Assembly (NCBI GenBank): GCA_029068665.1
Contig: JAIECC010000220.1
Span: 1-17,090 of the forward strand
Direction: 5' to 3'
DNA length: 17,090 nucleotides
From: Lachnospiraceae bacterium
GTDB taxonomy: Bacteria; Bacillota; Clostridia; Lachnospirales; Lachnospiraceae
In this document: one piece after another, positions 1-8,383 of the stretch
Numbering within the stretch: the first letter of the stretch is position 1
How the letters are laid out: the number at the start of each line of letters is the position of its first letter
The notes under the pieces: generated by a model
Told to the model about the DNA's origin: nothing
The model's database searches: none
What the model saw: only the letters and a program-made list of their open reading frames with translations
Position numbers and translations under genes: made by a program

Positions 1-127
1 ATGTAAAGTTGCGAAAGCAGCAAATATCATTTAGTCTTAACCGGAACGGAAGGCTTGGATAAGATTACATATGAAATCCAAACCAAGCCATGATGAACCT
101 GTGAGGGCTAACACACACACATTTTTA

Positions 128-136
128 AAGGAGGGT
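128..136 (+). promoter_or_regulatory. Strong ribosome binding site fixing a GTG start
   Basis: AAAGGAGGG lies six bases before GTG 143. It decides the start of the binding protein in favour of this GTG over the upstream ATG at 71, which has no comparable site. Confidence 0.75.
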
Positions 137-142
137 TTTTTC

Positions 143-1525
143 GTGAAAAAATTCAAGAAAGTTTTGGCGTTATCTTTAGCTGTAGCGATGGGATTATCAC
201 TGGCAGCTTGTGGTAACAACAACAATACCAGTGCAGATCCAAATGCTGGTAGTGACACACCAACAGTAGATGATAACAATGGTGGTAATGGTGGCAGTGG
301 CGAGACATTCTATATTTATGTATGGAACAATGAGTACAGAGACCTGATGGCTAAGTATATGCCAGGTTATACTGCTGATGAAGATCACATGGGCGGTTAT
401 ATGGATGATGGTACACGTATTCAGTTCGTAGAGAATTCGAATGCCAACATGAACTATCAGAACAAGCTGGATACAGCTTTGACAGATGGCTCTCAGGTAG
501 ATATGTTCCTGGTAGAAGCAGATTATGCTATCAAGTATACCGGAGCAAATGCTGGTGTAGCTATGGATGTTAAGGACTTAGGCTTTACAGATGATGACCT
601 TAACAACTTCTATCAGTATACTGTAGATGTAGTTACTGATGGTGGCGTAACAAGAGGTGTTTCTTGGCAGGCAGCTGCAGGTTTCTTGGTATACAATGCT
701 GATATTGCTGAGGAAGTATTAGGTGTACGTGATGCTGCAGATGTTCAGGAGTTCGTTAAGGACTGGGATGCATTTGCAGATACTGCTAAGAAGATGAAGG
801 ATGCTGGCTATACTATGGTAACTGACTATCAGGAAGGTTCCCGTGTATTTAACGCTAAGCGTTCTACTCCTTGGGTACAGGAAGGCGTAATCACTGTTCC
901 TAGTGAGATCGAAGAGTGGACCGAGATGGCTAAGGGCTGGTATGACAACGGCTACATGGCTGGTGGTGACACTTGGGATGGTGCTGGTAACTGGGGTAAC
1001 GGTATGCGTGAGAACAACTTCTGCTACTTTGGTTGTACCTGGTACTTACTGTGGTCTATGGATGAGCAGATGGATGGCAACTCTAAGTGGTCTATCTGTC
1101 AGGGACCAGATGCATATTACTGGGGTGGTACCTGGTTATGTGCTGGTGCTAACTGCACAAACAAGGATTTAGCTTATGAAATTATGTACGCTATGACTGC
1201 AGATCCAGAAGTAGCTCAGAAGATTGCTAAGGGTGACTTAAACTTCCCGAACAACAAGGAAGCAGCAGCAGCAGTTGCAGCAGAAAATGTTGATGTAGGA
1301 AGAGATTGGTTAGAGCTTGGCGACAGCAACTATTTTGCATTCTGCAAGGATGCTGCTGATCAGATCGAAGTTAAGAATATGACTCCATATGACCAGATGA
1401 TTGAAACATATCAGGCTTCTATGGGTGAGTACTTCAATGGAACTACCGCTAAGGAAGATGCACTGAAGAACTTCTATTCAACAGTTACCGAGCAGTGGCC
1501 TTCATTATCTGCACCAGAAGAGTAA
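143..1525 (+). CDS. Carbohydrate ABC transporter solute-binding lipoprotein
   Basis: This is an extracellular sugar-binding component of a family 1 (MalE/MsmE-like) ABC importer, tethered to the outer face of the membrane by lipid. The GTG start at 143 is chosen because it has a strong AAAGGAGGG site at 128-136 and gives a classical lipoprotein signal: MKKFKK, a hydrophobic stretch, then lipobox L20-A21-A22-C23. The upstream in-frame ATG at 71 would only add a non-signal extension. After Cys23 comes a low-complexity Asn/Gly/Ser/Asp linker to about residue 52, then the binding domain. The mature protein is about 438 residues, normal for the family, and rich in Trp and Tyr as sugar-binding proteins often are. 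It ends with tandem TAA stops and is followed by a terminator and two permease genes, which supports the role. The substrate cannot be read from the sequence. Confidence 0.9.
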   Translation: MKKFKKVLALSLAVAMGLSLAACGNNNNTSADPNAGSDTPTVDDNNGGNGGSGETFYIYVWNNEYRDLMAKYMPGYTADEDHMGGYMDDGTRIQFVENSNANMNYQNKLDTALTDGSQVDMFLVEADYAIKYTGANAGVAMDVKDLGFTDDDLNNFYQYTVDVVTDGGVTRGVSWQAAAGFLVYNADIAEEVLGVRDAADVQEFVKDWDAFADTAKKMKDAGYTMVTDYQEGSRVFNAKRSTPWVQEGVITVPSEIEEWTEMAKGWYDNGYMAGGDTWDGAGNWGNGMRENNFCYFGCTWYLLWSMDEQMDGNSKWSICQGPDAYYWGGTWLCAGANCTNKDLAYEIMYAMTADPEVAQKIAKGDLNFPNNKEAAAAVAAENVDVGRDWLELGDSNYFAFCKDAADQIEVKNMTPYDQMIETYQASMGEYFNGTTAKEDALKNFYSTVTEQWPSLSAPEE

Positions 1526-1560
1526 TAAAGGCACCTGAATCGTAATTTAGGGTAGTATGG

Positions 1561-1595
1561 AACGTGCCTGTCTTAGAAAGGCAGGCACGTTTTTT
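1561..1595 (+). terminator. Rho-independent terminator between binding protein and permeases
   Basis: AACGTGCCTG (1561-1570) pairs perfectly with CAGGCACGTT (1582-1591). Further pairs can form inside, and the stem runs into a T tract at 1590-1595. It stands 35 bases after the binding protein stop and upstream of the first permease. In such operons an internal leaky terminator gives more binding protein than permease. That effect is inferred here. Confidence 0.85.
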
Positions 1596-1641
1596 GACAT
1601 TAAATGATGTTACAAAAATATAATGTGAGGTGAGAAATAGT

Positions 1642-2547
1642 ATGGCAGCAACAAAAAAAAGCAAGGTTGTCAGTTATACTAAGTGGGGCTACATCTTTCT
1701 GATACCATTCTTCCTCGTATACACCGTGTTTTCTCTGGTTCCGTTGATTAACACCGTGTATCGAAGCTTTTTTGAAATGTATATGGAAGGTTTGATGCAG
1801 GTAGGTCCCACCTTTGTAGGATTGGCAAATTATGGCAAGATACTTTCCGGTGAACTGCCAAAGTATTTTGGTAATACCATGATTATGTGGGTCATTGGTT
1901 TTATCCCGCAGATTCTGATTTCATTGTTATTGGGTGTATGGTTTGCAGATACTCAGGTTCGTTTAAAAGGAGAGCAGTTCTTTAAGACTGTTATTTATCT
2001 GCCGAACTTGATTATGGCAGCTACATTTTCAATGCTCTTTTATTCATTGTTCTCTGAATTGGGACCTGTCAATGGTCTGATTAATACCTTGGGAGGAAGC
2101 ACTATAAAGTTCCTGGAAATTACCTGGGGTGTTCGAGGTTTGGTTGGTACGATGAACTTCTTAATGTGGTTTGGTAATACTACCATTATGTTAATGGCAG
2201 GTATCATGGGTATTGATACATCTCTGTTTGAAGCTGCTAATGTAGATGGTGCTACCTCTATGCAGGTATTTACCAGAATTACCATGCCGCTGTTAAAGCC
2301 AATCTTCTTATATGTACTCATTACATCCATGATTGGTGGTTTGCAGATGTTCGACGTGCCTCAGATTTTGAGTAAAGGTCTTGGAAGTCCGAACCGGACC
2401 TCTTTGACTATGATTATGTGGCTGAATAACTTCCTGTATTCTAAAGATTATGGAAGATCCGGTGCATTATCCGTCATTCTGTTCATTGTTACAGGTATCT
2501 TAAGCTTTATTGTATTCCGGTTGAATACTAAGGGCGACGAATATTAG
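1642..2547 (+). CDS. Sugar ABC transporter permease (MalF/UgpA type)
   Basis: This is one of the two inner-membrane subunits of a binding-protein-dependent sugar importer. The protein has an N-terminal membrane segment (about residues 14-35) and several further hydrophobic spans. The cytoplasmic EAA loop is clear: EAANVDGATSMQVFTRITMP followed by LLKP, with the invariant Gly and Pro that dock on the ATPase. At about 301 residues it has the usual length for MalF-like permeases of Firmicutes. ATG 1642 is preferred because AGGTGAG at 1628-1634 is correctly spaced from it; the upstream in-frame GTG at 1630 overlaps that site. Fifteen bases separate its stop from the next permease, so the two are cotranscribed. 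Substrate unknown. Confidence 0.92.
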   Translation: MAATKKSKVVSYTKWGYIFLIPFFLVYTVFSLVPLINTVYRSFFEMYMEGLMQVGPTFVGLANYGKILSGELPKYFGNTMIMWVIGFIPQILISLLLGVWFADTQVRLKGEQFFKTVIYLPNLIMAATFSMLFYSLFSELGPVNGLINTLGGSTIKFLEITWGVRGLVGTMNFLMWFGNTTIMLMAGIMGIDTSLFEAANVDGATSMQVFTRITMPLLKPIFLYVLITSMIGGLQMFDVPQILSKGLGSPNRTSLTMIMWLNNFLYSKDYGRSGALSVILFIVTGILSFIVFRLNTKGDEY

Positions 2548-2562
2548 AAGGGAGGAGACAAA

Positions 2563-3429
2563 ATGGCTAAAAAAATGGACGAAAAGAGCTATCATGCTCA
2601 TATAGCACGAATAAAAATAGTTCGGTATATCGTGCTGATTATATTGACGATTCTTTGCTTGTTCCCTCTCTATGTCATGGTGATTAATTCTACCCATGAG
2701 TCTCATGAGATTACTCGGGGATTGTTGGTTTTGCCAGGCACCTGGGTTGTTAAGAACTTAAAGAACACATTAACGGATGCCAGTATTCCGATTTTAAGAG
2801 CGTTATTGAATTCATTGATGATTTCAGCAGCCTGTGCTATTTGTACTACTTATGCTTCCACGCTGACTGCATATGCAGTTCATGCATATGATTTTAAGGG
2901 AAGAAAAGCAATACAGACCTTCATCTTGGCAATCATGATGATTCCAAGTCAGGTTACAGCACTTGGTTTTTATGACTTAATGAAGAGTTTTCGGTTGTTG
3001 GATAATTATATTCCGTTGATTATACCGACCATTGCTGCACCAGTTGTATATTTCTTTATGCTGCAGTATATGCAGAGTTCATTGCCGTTGGAAATCGTAG
3101 AGGCAGCACGTATTGACGGCTCTGGAGAGTTCCGGACCTTTAATTCTATTGTGCTTCCGATTATGAAGCCGGCAATCGCAGTACAGGCAATTTTTGCTTT
3201 TGTTACTAACTGGAATAACTACTTTACTCCGCAGTTGATTATCAACAAGCAGAGTTTATATACGTTGCCTATCGTTATTGCAAAGCTGAGAGAAGCAGAT
3301 TTCTTATCTTTTGATAATGGTAAGGTTTATATGGCGATGGTTCTTTCCATTCTCCCTGTTGTTATTGTATATCTGTTCTTATCCAGATATATTATTCAGG
3401 GTGTTGCCGTAGGTAGTGTTAAGGGTTAA
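2563..3429 (+). CDS. Sugar ABC transporter permease (MalG/UgpE type)
   Basis: This is the second permease subunit, partner of the gene just upstream. At 288 residues it has the length and layout of MalG-like proteins: a short charged N-terminus (AKKMDEKSYHAH), a first membrane segment near residues 23-45 and an EAA loop, EAARIDGSGEFRTFNSIVLP followed by IMKP. GGGAGGAG at 2550-2557 gives a strong ribosome binding site for ATG 2563. No ATP-binding gene follows: a hairpin comes next and then the unrelated dgt gene. Importers of this class often use one shared MsmK/UgpC-type ATPase encoded elsewhere, which is the likely arrangement here (inference). Confidence 0.92.
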   Translation: MAKKMDEKSYHAHIARIKIVRYIVLIILTILCLFPLYVMVINSTHESHEITRGLLVLPGTWVVKNLKNTLTDASIPILRALLNSLMISAACAICTTYASTLTAYAVHAYDFKGRKAIQTFILAIMMIPSQVTALGFYDLMKSFRLLDNYIPLIIPTIAAPVVYFFMLQYMQSSLPLEIVEAARIDGSGEFRTFNSIVLPIMKPAIAVQAIFAFVTNWNNYFTPQLIINKQSLYTLPIVIAKLREADFLSFDNGKVYMAMVLSILPVVIVYLFLSRYIIQGVAVGSVKG

Positions 3430-3455
3430 TCCCCTTTTTATAAACTGCATATTAT

Positions 3456-3494
3456 TTTCACATCTGAGCAGGCATTTTGCCTGCTCTTGTGAAA
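3456..3494 (+). terminator. Long hairpin after the sugar transporter operon, probable terminator
   Basis: Two stacked stems enclose a short loop. TTTCACA (3456-3462) pairs with TGTGAAA (3488-3494), and inside it GAGCAGGC (3466-3473) pairs with GCCTGCTC (3479-3486). It begins 26 bases after the permease stop. The bases that follow are TTTAAAAG, so the U tract is weak. It may terminate inefficiently or serve as a 3' stabilising structure. Confidence 0.6.
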
Positions 3495-3609
3495 TTTAAA
3501 AGAAAAAAGAGGGATATTACAAAAAATGTAGAATATTTAAAGTATAGCTTATGAACGACAAGGCTGAATCCTTAGAATTTGACATGAGAATTTGATCAGG
3601 AGCATACAT

Positions 3610-4704
3610 ATGACGATTCGAGAAAAACAGGAAGAATGGGAGCGTAAGTATTTAAGTGAATATGCATCCTTAAGCTGTGAATCCAGAGGACGTGATATTG
3701 AGGAACCGGAGTGTGATCTGCGTCCTATTTATCAGAGAGACCGGGACCGGATTATTCATTCCAAGTCTTTTCGACGACTAAAGGACAAGACACAGGTATT
3801 TTTATCCCCGGAAGGAGATCATTACCGTACCCGGTTAACCCATACCTTAGAGGTGTCACAGAATGCCAGAACCATTGCCCGTGCGTTGCGGATTAATGAA
3901 GATCTGACGGAGGCAATTTCTTTGGGACATGATTTGGGGCATACCCCTTTTGGACATGCAGGAGAGCGGGCTTTGAGCGCGGCCTTGTGGGATTTATTAG
4001 AGACTCAATTGACGGATGCAGACCTTCAGGGAACAGAGGAGTACCGAGAACAATTGTTTAACAGTGACGGAAGTCCTAAGGTATTGTTTCATCATAATGA
4101 ACAGAGCATTCGGGTAGTGGAGAAATTAGAAAAAAAGGGTAAGGGTCTGAATTTAACATGGGAAGTTCGGGATGGCATCTTGAACCACCGTTCCGTGGGA
4201 CAACCAGCTACTTTAGAAGGCAAGGTGGTTCGTATTGCAGATAAGATTGCTTATATCAATCACGATATTGATGATGCCATTCGTGCAGGAATCATAGCAG
4301 AATCTGATTTACCGGAGGAATGTACCCGGGTTTTGGGACATACTACCCGGGACCGGATTAACACCATGATTCATGACATTGTACTTCATAGTGAGGGCAA
4401 GACTGATGTTTGTATGTCAGAGCAGACTGAACAGGCAATGAAGGGACTGCGGACATATATGTTCCGACATGTATATTTTAATCCCAAGGCCAAGGGGGAA
4501 GAGGTACGGGCAGAGTCTATGATTCGTCAGTTATTTGGCTATTATTATGAGAATCCGGAAGAACTGCCGGAGGAGTATAAGCATATGATACAGGAGCATG
4601 AGAAAACAGAAATTGTGGTTTGTGATTATATTGCAGGAATGACAGATAATTTTGCAGTTCATACCTTTCGGGATTTGTTTGTGCCGAAGGCTTGGAGAGG
4701 ATAG
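3610..4704 (+). CDS. dgt: Deoxyguanosinetriphosphate triphosphohydrolase (dGTPase), HD superfamily
   Basis: This enzyme hydrolyses dGTP, and in related enzymes other dNTPs, to the deoxynucleoside and triphosphate in the cytoplasm, so it influences dNTP pools. HD-domain metal ligands are visible: His78 in RLTHTLE, His107-Asp108 in LGHDLGHTPFGH, and Asp211 in RIADKIAYINHD. The N-terminal RDRDRIIHSKSFRRLKDKTQVF stretch is characteristic of dGTPase-like triphosphohydrolases. ATG 3610 gives 364 residues and has AGGAG at 3597-3601. A TTG at 3592 would add six residues but has no ribosome site. It lies 11 bases upstream of dnaG, a common placement in Clostridia that links nucleotide control to replication priming. 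Whether it prefers dGTP over other dNTPs cannot be told. Confidence 0.93.
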   Translation: MTIREKQEEWERKYLSEYASLSCESRGRDIEEPECDLRPIYQRDRDRIIHSKSFRRLKDKTQVFLSPEGDHYRTRLTHTLEVSQNARTIARALRINEDLTEAISLGHDLGHTPFGHAGERALSAALWDLLETQLTDADLQGTEEYREQLFNSDGSPKVLFHHNEQSIRVVEKLEKKGKGLNLTWEVRDGILNHRSVGQPATLEGKVVRIADKIAYINHDIDDAIRAGIIAESDLPEECTRVLGHTTRDRINTMIHDIVLHSEGKTDVCMSEQTEQAMKGLRTYMFRHVYFNPKAKGEEVRAESMIRQLFGYYYENPEELPEEYKHMIQEHEKTEIVVCDYIAGMTDNFAVHTFRDLFVPKAWRG

Positions 4705-4715
4705 GGGAGAAAAGG

Positions 4716-6503
4716 ATGTTTTATTCGGAAGAGTTGGTAGAAGAGATTCGTTCCCGGAATGATATTGTGGATGTGATCAATTCTTATGTCAGCTTGAAAA
4801 AAAAGGGAAATACCTATACGGCATGCTGCCCTTTTCATAATGAAAAAACCCCGTCCTTTCATGTGAGCAGAGAAAAGCAATTGTATCATTGTTTTGGCTG
4901 CGGAGCTGCCGGAACCGTATATACCTTTTTGCAGCAGTATGAGAATTATACCTTTCCGGAGTCTATTGAATATCTTGCTAACCGGGCAGGTGTTCCTCTG
5001 CCGCAGCGGGAAATGACTCTGCAGGAGCGAAGGGAAGCAGATTATAACAGTGCTTTAAAGGAAATCAATAAAGCAGCGGCCGGATATTTTTATTATGCCC
5101 TTCGGCAAAAGGATGGAGAAGCAGCGCTAAAGTATTTGACGGAACGAGGACTTTCAAAGGAAATTATTCATCAGTTTGGCTTAGGATATTCGAATCTTTA
5201 TCGGGATGATTTGTATCGGTATTTAAAGCAGAAGGGATATGATGATAAGATGCTGATGGATACCGGTCTTATACGATTTGATGAAAAGCAGGGAGTAACG
5301 GATGTTTTTTGGAATCGTGTTATGTTTCCCATTATGGATTTGAATGGGAAGGTCATTGGTTTTGGCGGAAGAGTAATGGGAGATGGGCTTCCCAAGTATG
5401 TGAATTCTCAGGAAACGAAGATTTATGAGAAGCGAAGACATCTGTACGGTTTTCATCTGGCAAGGCGCTCCCGGCGGGAAGGCTTTATACTGTGTGAAGG
5501 ATATATGGATGTGATTTCCATGCATCAGGCAGGCTTTGACAATGCGACTGCTTCGCTGGGAACTGCGTTTACCATTCAGCAGGCAATGCTGTTAAAGCGA
5601 TATACGGATAAGGTATATCTGGCATATGATAGTGACGGTGCCGGAGTTGCAGCAGCGCAAAAGGCAATTCCTATATTGCGGGAGGCAGGTATATCTGCAA
5701 GGGTGATTAATATGCAGCCCTACAAGGATCCGGATGAATTTATAAAAGCCTTAGGAGCGGATGAATTTGAAGAGCGGATTCGAAAGGCAGAAAGCAGTAT
5801 GATGTTTCAGGTACGGATGGCAGCGGGACAGTATGACCAGCAGGACCCGGAGAGTCGGACCCGGTTCCAGCAGGAGGTGGTAAAGCTGGTAGCAGTTTTA
5901 CAGGAACCCATGGAGCGGGAGAATTATATTGATGCAATTGCCAATCAGTACTTTATGGACAAGAAGATGCTGACGGATTCCGTAAATCGTTATGGACGAT
6001 ATATGACGGAACAGAAGCAGTACCGGGAAGCGGTTCAGGAGGAAACACCGCAGGACATCCGCCGGAAGGAACGATTAGAACAGCGCAGGCAGCAGCCTCA
6101 GCGTCTGCTTCTGACCTGGCTGGTCAATTATCCGGAGGAGCTTTTTCCCCAGATGCAGGGGCGGATTGGACCGGAGGATTTTACAGATTCTTTTTGTCAG
6201 GCTCTGGCAACACAGCTGTTTGGACAGTATGAGACAACCGGAACTGTGAATCCGGCAGGTATTATTAATCAGTATGAGGATGTGGAGCAGCAGACAAAGG
6301 CGGCCTCCGTATTACAGACTACACTGCAGTTAGAACCTTTGCCGGAAGAGAATGCCGTCTTGATTACCGAGATTGTACGGAAGGTCAAGGAGGAAAGCAT
6401 ACAGGCGCAATTAACACATTTACAGGATTACAGTAAGCTACAGGAGATTATTCAGCAAAAGGGTCAGATTCCAACGTGGAATATTTCTTTCACCTGTGGT
6501 TAA
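4716..6503 (+). CDS. dnaG: DNA primase
   Basis: DnaG synthesises RNA primers at the replication fork with the DnaB/DnaC-type helicase. The N-terminal CHC2 zinc finger is complete: Cys38 and His41 in CPFH, and Cys59 and Cys62 in CFGC. The TOPRIM catalytic core follows, with Glu261 in LCEGYMDV and the metal-binding Asp305 and Asp307 in AYDSDGAG. The region after about residue 430 fits the helicase-interaction domain, which diverges between species. Length is 595 residues, normal for the family. ATG 4716 is preferred because AGGGGAG (4703-4709) precedes it by six bases. The in-frame TTG at 4692 overlaps dgt and has no site of its own. The 3' end comes close to or overlaps the rpoD start, as in the classical dnaG-rpoD operon. 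Confidence 0.97.
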   Translation: MFYSEELVEEIRSRNDIVDVINSYVSLKKKGNTYTACCPFHNEKTPSFHVSREKQLYHCFGCGAAGTVYTFLQQYENYTFPESIEYLANRAGVPLPQREMTLQERREADYNSALKEINKAAAGYFYYALRQKDGEAALKYLTERGLSKEIIHQFGLGYSNLYRDDLYRYLKQKGYDDKMLMDTGLIRFDEKQGVTDVFWNRVMFPIMDLNGKVIGFGGRVMGDGLPKYVNSQETKIYEKRRHLYGFHLARRSRREGFILCEGYMDVISMHQAGFDNATASLGTAFTIQQAMLLKRYTDKVYLAYDSDGAGVAAAQKAIPILREAGISARVINMQPYKDPDEFIKALGADEFEERIRKAESSMMFQVRMAAGQYDQQDPESRTRFQQEVVKLVAVLQEPMERENYIDAIANQYFMDKKMLTDSVNRYGRYMTEQKQYREAVQEETPQDIRRKERLEQRRQQPQRLLLTWLVNYPEELFPQMQGRIGPEDFTDSFCQALATQLFGQYETTGTVNPAGIINQYEDVEQQTKAASVLQTTLQLEPLPEENAVLITEIVRKVKEESIQAQLTHLQDYSKLQEIIQQKGQIPTWNISFTCG

Positions 6504-6535
6504 AATATGATTATGAAATGGAAGGATGGAAAACC

Positions 6536-7663
6536 ATGGAAGGAAAAGAAGAGAAGAAGGATATGAATGCAAAGTTTGAAGAGCAGTTAAAATCCTTGAT
6601 TGAACTGGCAAAGAAAAAGAAGAATGTTCTGGAGGATAAAGAGGTTATCGGACATTTTGCTGGAATTGATTTGAATGAACAGCGGATGGAAATGGTATAT
6701 GATGCTTTGGAGAACAGTAATATTGACGTACTATCCATGACGGATGAGGAACCGGATGATATTCCTTTTGAGATAGAAGAGGAAGAGGTAGAGCAGATTG
6801 ATATTTCAGTGCCGGAAGGTGTCAGCATTGAAGATCCGGTTCGGATGTATCTGAAGGAAATCGGTAAGGTTCCCCTTCTAAGTGCAGAGGAGGAAATTAC
6901 ATTAGCCCAGATTATGGAAAATGGTGGTCTGGAAGGTGAAAATGCCAAGAAAAAGCTGGCAGAAGCAAATCTTCGTCTGGTAGTAAGTATTGCCAAGCGC
7001 TATGTAGGACGGGGAATGCTTTTCTTAGACCTGATTCAGGAAGGAAATCTGGGATTGATTAAGGCTGTTGAGAAGTTCGATTATCGAAAGGGATATAAGT
7101 TTTCTACCTATGCAACCTGGTGGATTCGTCAGGCTATTACCAGAGCCATTGCGGATCAGGCGAGAACCATTCGAATTCCGGTACACATGGTAGAAACCAT
7201 TAATAAGCTGGTACGGGTACAGCGTCAGCTGCTGCAGGAGTTGGGCAGAGAGCCTTCTCCGGAGGAAATAGCAAAGGAAATGAATATGCCGGTGGAACGG
7301 GTACGGGAGATTTTGAAAATTTCTCAGGAACCGGTTTCTTTGGAAACTCCAATTGGTGAAGAAGAAGATAGTCATCTGGGTGATTTTATTCAGGATGAAA
7401 ATGTTCCGGTACCTGCAGATGCTGCCGCTTTTACTTTGCTGAAGGAGCAGCTGGTGGAGGTGTTGGATACATTAACAGAGCGGGAGCAGAAGGTATTAAG
7501 GCTGCGATTTGGCTTGGATGATGGCAGAGCCCGGACCTTAGAAGAAGTAGGAAAGGAATTCAGCGTGACCCGGGAACGGATTCGGCAGATTGAAGCAAAG
7601 GCTCTGCGGAAATTACGACATCCAAGCCGAAGTCGGAAATTAAAGGATTTCTTAGAGGAATAA
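6536..7663 (+). CDS. rpoD: Primary RNA polymerase sigma factor (sigma-70/SigA)
   Basis: This sigma factor directs RNA polymerase to housekeeping promoters. Region 1.2 is seen at about residues 100-120 (DPVRMYLKEIGKVPLLSAEE). Regions 2.1-2.4 lie at about 145-205 and include FLDLIQEGNLGLIKAVEKFD and YKFSTYATWWIRQAI. Region 3 follows, and region 4.2 has the helix-turn-helix VTRERIRQIEAKALRKLRHP near the end. With about 375 residues it has only a short region 1.1, as in Bacillus SigA. The start is uncertain: the frame is open from 6476 inside dnaG, with ATGs at 6518, 6536 and 6563. ATG 6536 is chosen because GGAAGGA at 6520-6526 lies about nine bases upstream. ATG 6563, preceded by GAAGAAGG, is the main alternative. 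Cotranscription with dnaG is likely. Confidence 0.96.
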   Translation: MEGKEEKKDMNAKFEEQLKSLIELAKKKKNVLEDKEVIGHFAGIDLNEQRMEMVYDALENSNIDVLSMTDEEPDDIPFEIEEEEVEQIDISVPEGVSIEDPVRMYLKEIGKVPLLSAEEEITLAQIMENGGLEGENAKKKLAEANLRLVVSIAKRYVGRGMLFLDLIQEGNLGLIKAVEKFDYRKGYKFSTYATWWIRQAITRAIADQARTIRIPVHMVETINKLVRVQRQLLQELGREPSPEEIAKEMNMPVERVREILKISQEPVSLETPIGEEEDSHLGDFIQDENVPVPADAAAFTLLKEQLVEVLDTLTEREQKVLRLRFGLDDGRARTLEEVGKEFSVTRERIRQIEAKALRKLRHPSRSRKLKDFLEE

Positions 7664-7666
7664 TCC

Positions 7667-8383
7667 ATGGAATTGTCATTAAGAATGAAGCAGGTTGCTG
7701 ATATGGTGGAACCATGTCGTATGATTGCTGATGTAGGCTGTGACCACGGATATGTATCCATATATTTGATTGAACAGGGCGTTGCAGAGGGGGCGATTGC
7801 CATGGATATCCGGTCGGGACCTTTGTCAAGAGCCAGGGAAAATGTGGCGCGAAAAGGACTGCAGAATCGGATTCAATGCAGACTATCGGATGGACTGGAA
7901 TCTTTAAAAGATGGAGAAGCGGATACCGTTATTATTGCAGGTATGGGCGGGCCGCTTATGATTGGGATTATAGACCGTGGAATGAAGAGAGGACAGAAGA
8001 TAAAGACGTTAGTTCTACAGCCACAGTCCGAAATACCGGAGGTTCGCCGTTATTTACATAGTGTGGGATATGAGCTTGTGCAGGAGCATATGCTTTATGA
8101 AGATGGAAAATACTATACGGTTATGAAAGCAATGCAGCAGGAGCCGGTATCATGGAAGCCGGTAGAATATGAGTATGGAAAGTACCTGTTAAAGGAACGG
8201 TCAGAGGTATTATATCAATATCTAAAAAAAGAATATCAACAACTGCTGGATTTAAGATTAGAACTGCAGAAGCAAAATACGGAAAAGGCACAGAAGCGTT
8301 TTCAGGAATTGTCTGTGCAACTAGAATGGAATGGGGAGGCACAGAAGTATTATGAAGTTACGAAAGATTATGAATTGGTTTGA
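7667..8383 (+). CDS. trmK: tRNA (adenine-22-N1)-methyltransferase
   Basis: TrmK (YqfN in Bacillus) methylates N1 of A22 in tRNAs using S-adenosylmethionine. The Rossmann-fold SAM-binding motif is IADVGCDHGYVSIYL, with the core at residues 21-28. The family-typical IIAGMGGPLMIGII motif lies near residues 88-101. The C-terminal part is Lys/Glu/Gln-rich and predicted helical, matching the coiled-coil-like tail of the family. At 238 residues it is of usual length. AGAGGA at 7654-7659 precedes ATG 7667, three bases after the rpoD stop, so it is probably translated from the rpoD transcript. It is followed by an overlapping nif3-like gene, the same pair (trmK-yqfO) found in Bacillus behind sigA. Confidence 0.92.
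   Translation: MELSLRMKQVADMVEPCRMIADVGCDHGYVSIYLIEQGVAEGAIAMDIRSGPLSRARENVARKGLQNRIQCRLSDGLESLKDGEADTVIIAGMGGPLMIGIIDRGMKRGQKIKTLVLQPQSEIPEVRRYLHSVGYELVQEHMLYEDGKYYTVMKAMQQEPVSWKPVEYEYGKYLLKERSEVLYQYLKKEYQQLLDLRLELQKQNTEKAQKRFQELSVQLEWNGEAQKYYEVTKDYELV

Noticed and set aside
52..89. GGCTTGG (52-58) complementary to CCAAGCC (83-89) upstream of the binding protein
   Set aside because: Only seven pairs over a 24-nt loop, with a competing shorter pairing, and no T tract. It may be a leader structure but is not strong enough to annotate.
71..142. Upstream ATG extension of the binding protein
   Set aside because: It would place 24 polar residues before a perfect lipoprotein signal peptide and has no good ribosome binding site, while GTG 143 has both.
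3579..3610. TTGACA at 3579-3584 as the -35 of a dgt promoter
   Set aside because: A -10 at normal spacing would fall on or next to the ribosome site and start codon, leaving no leader, and no good -10 hexamer is there.
6511..6996. Long minus-strand open frame (161 codons) opposite rpoD
   Set aside because: It lies opposite the well-conserved rpoD, has a Ser/Phe-rich composition typical of an antisense frame, and shows no recognisable domain.
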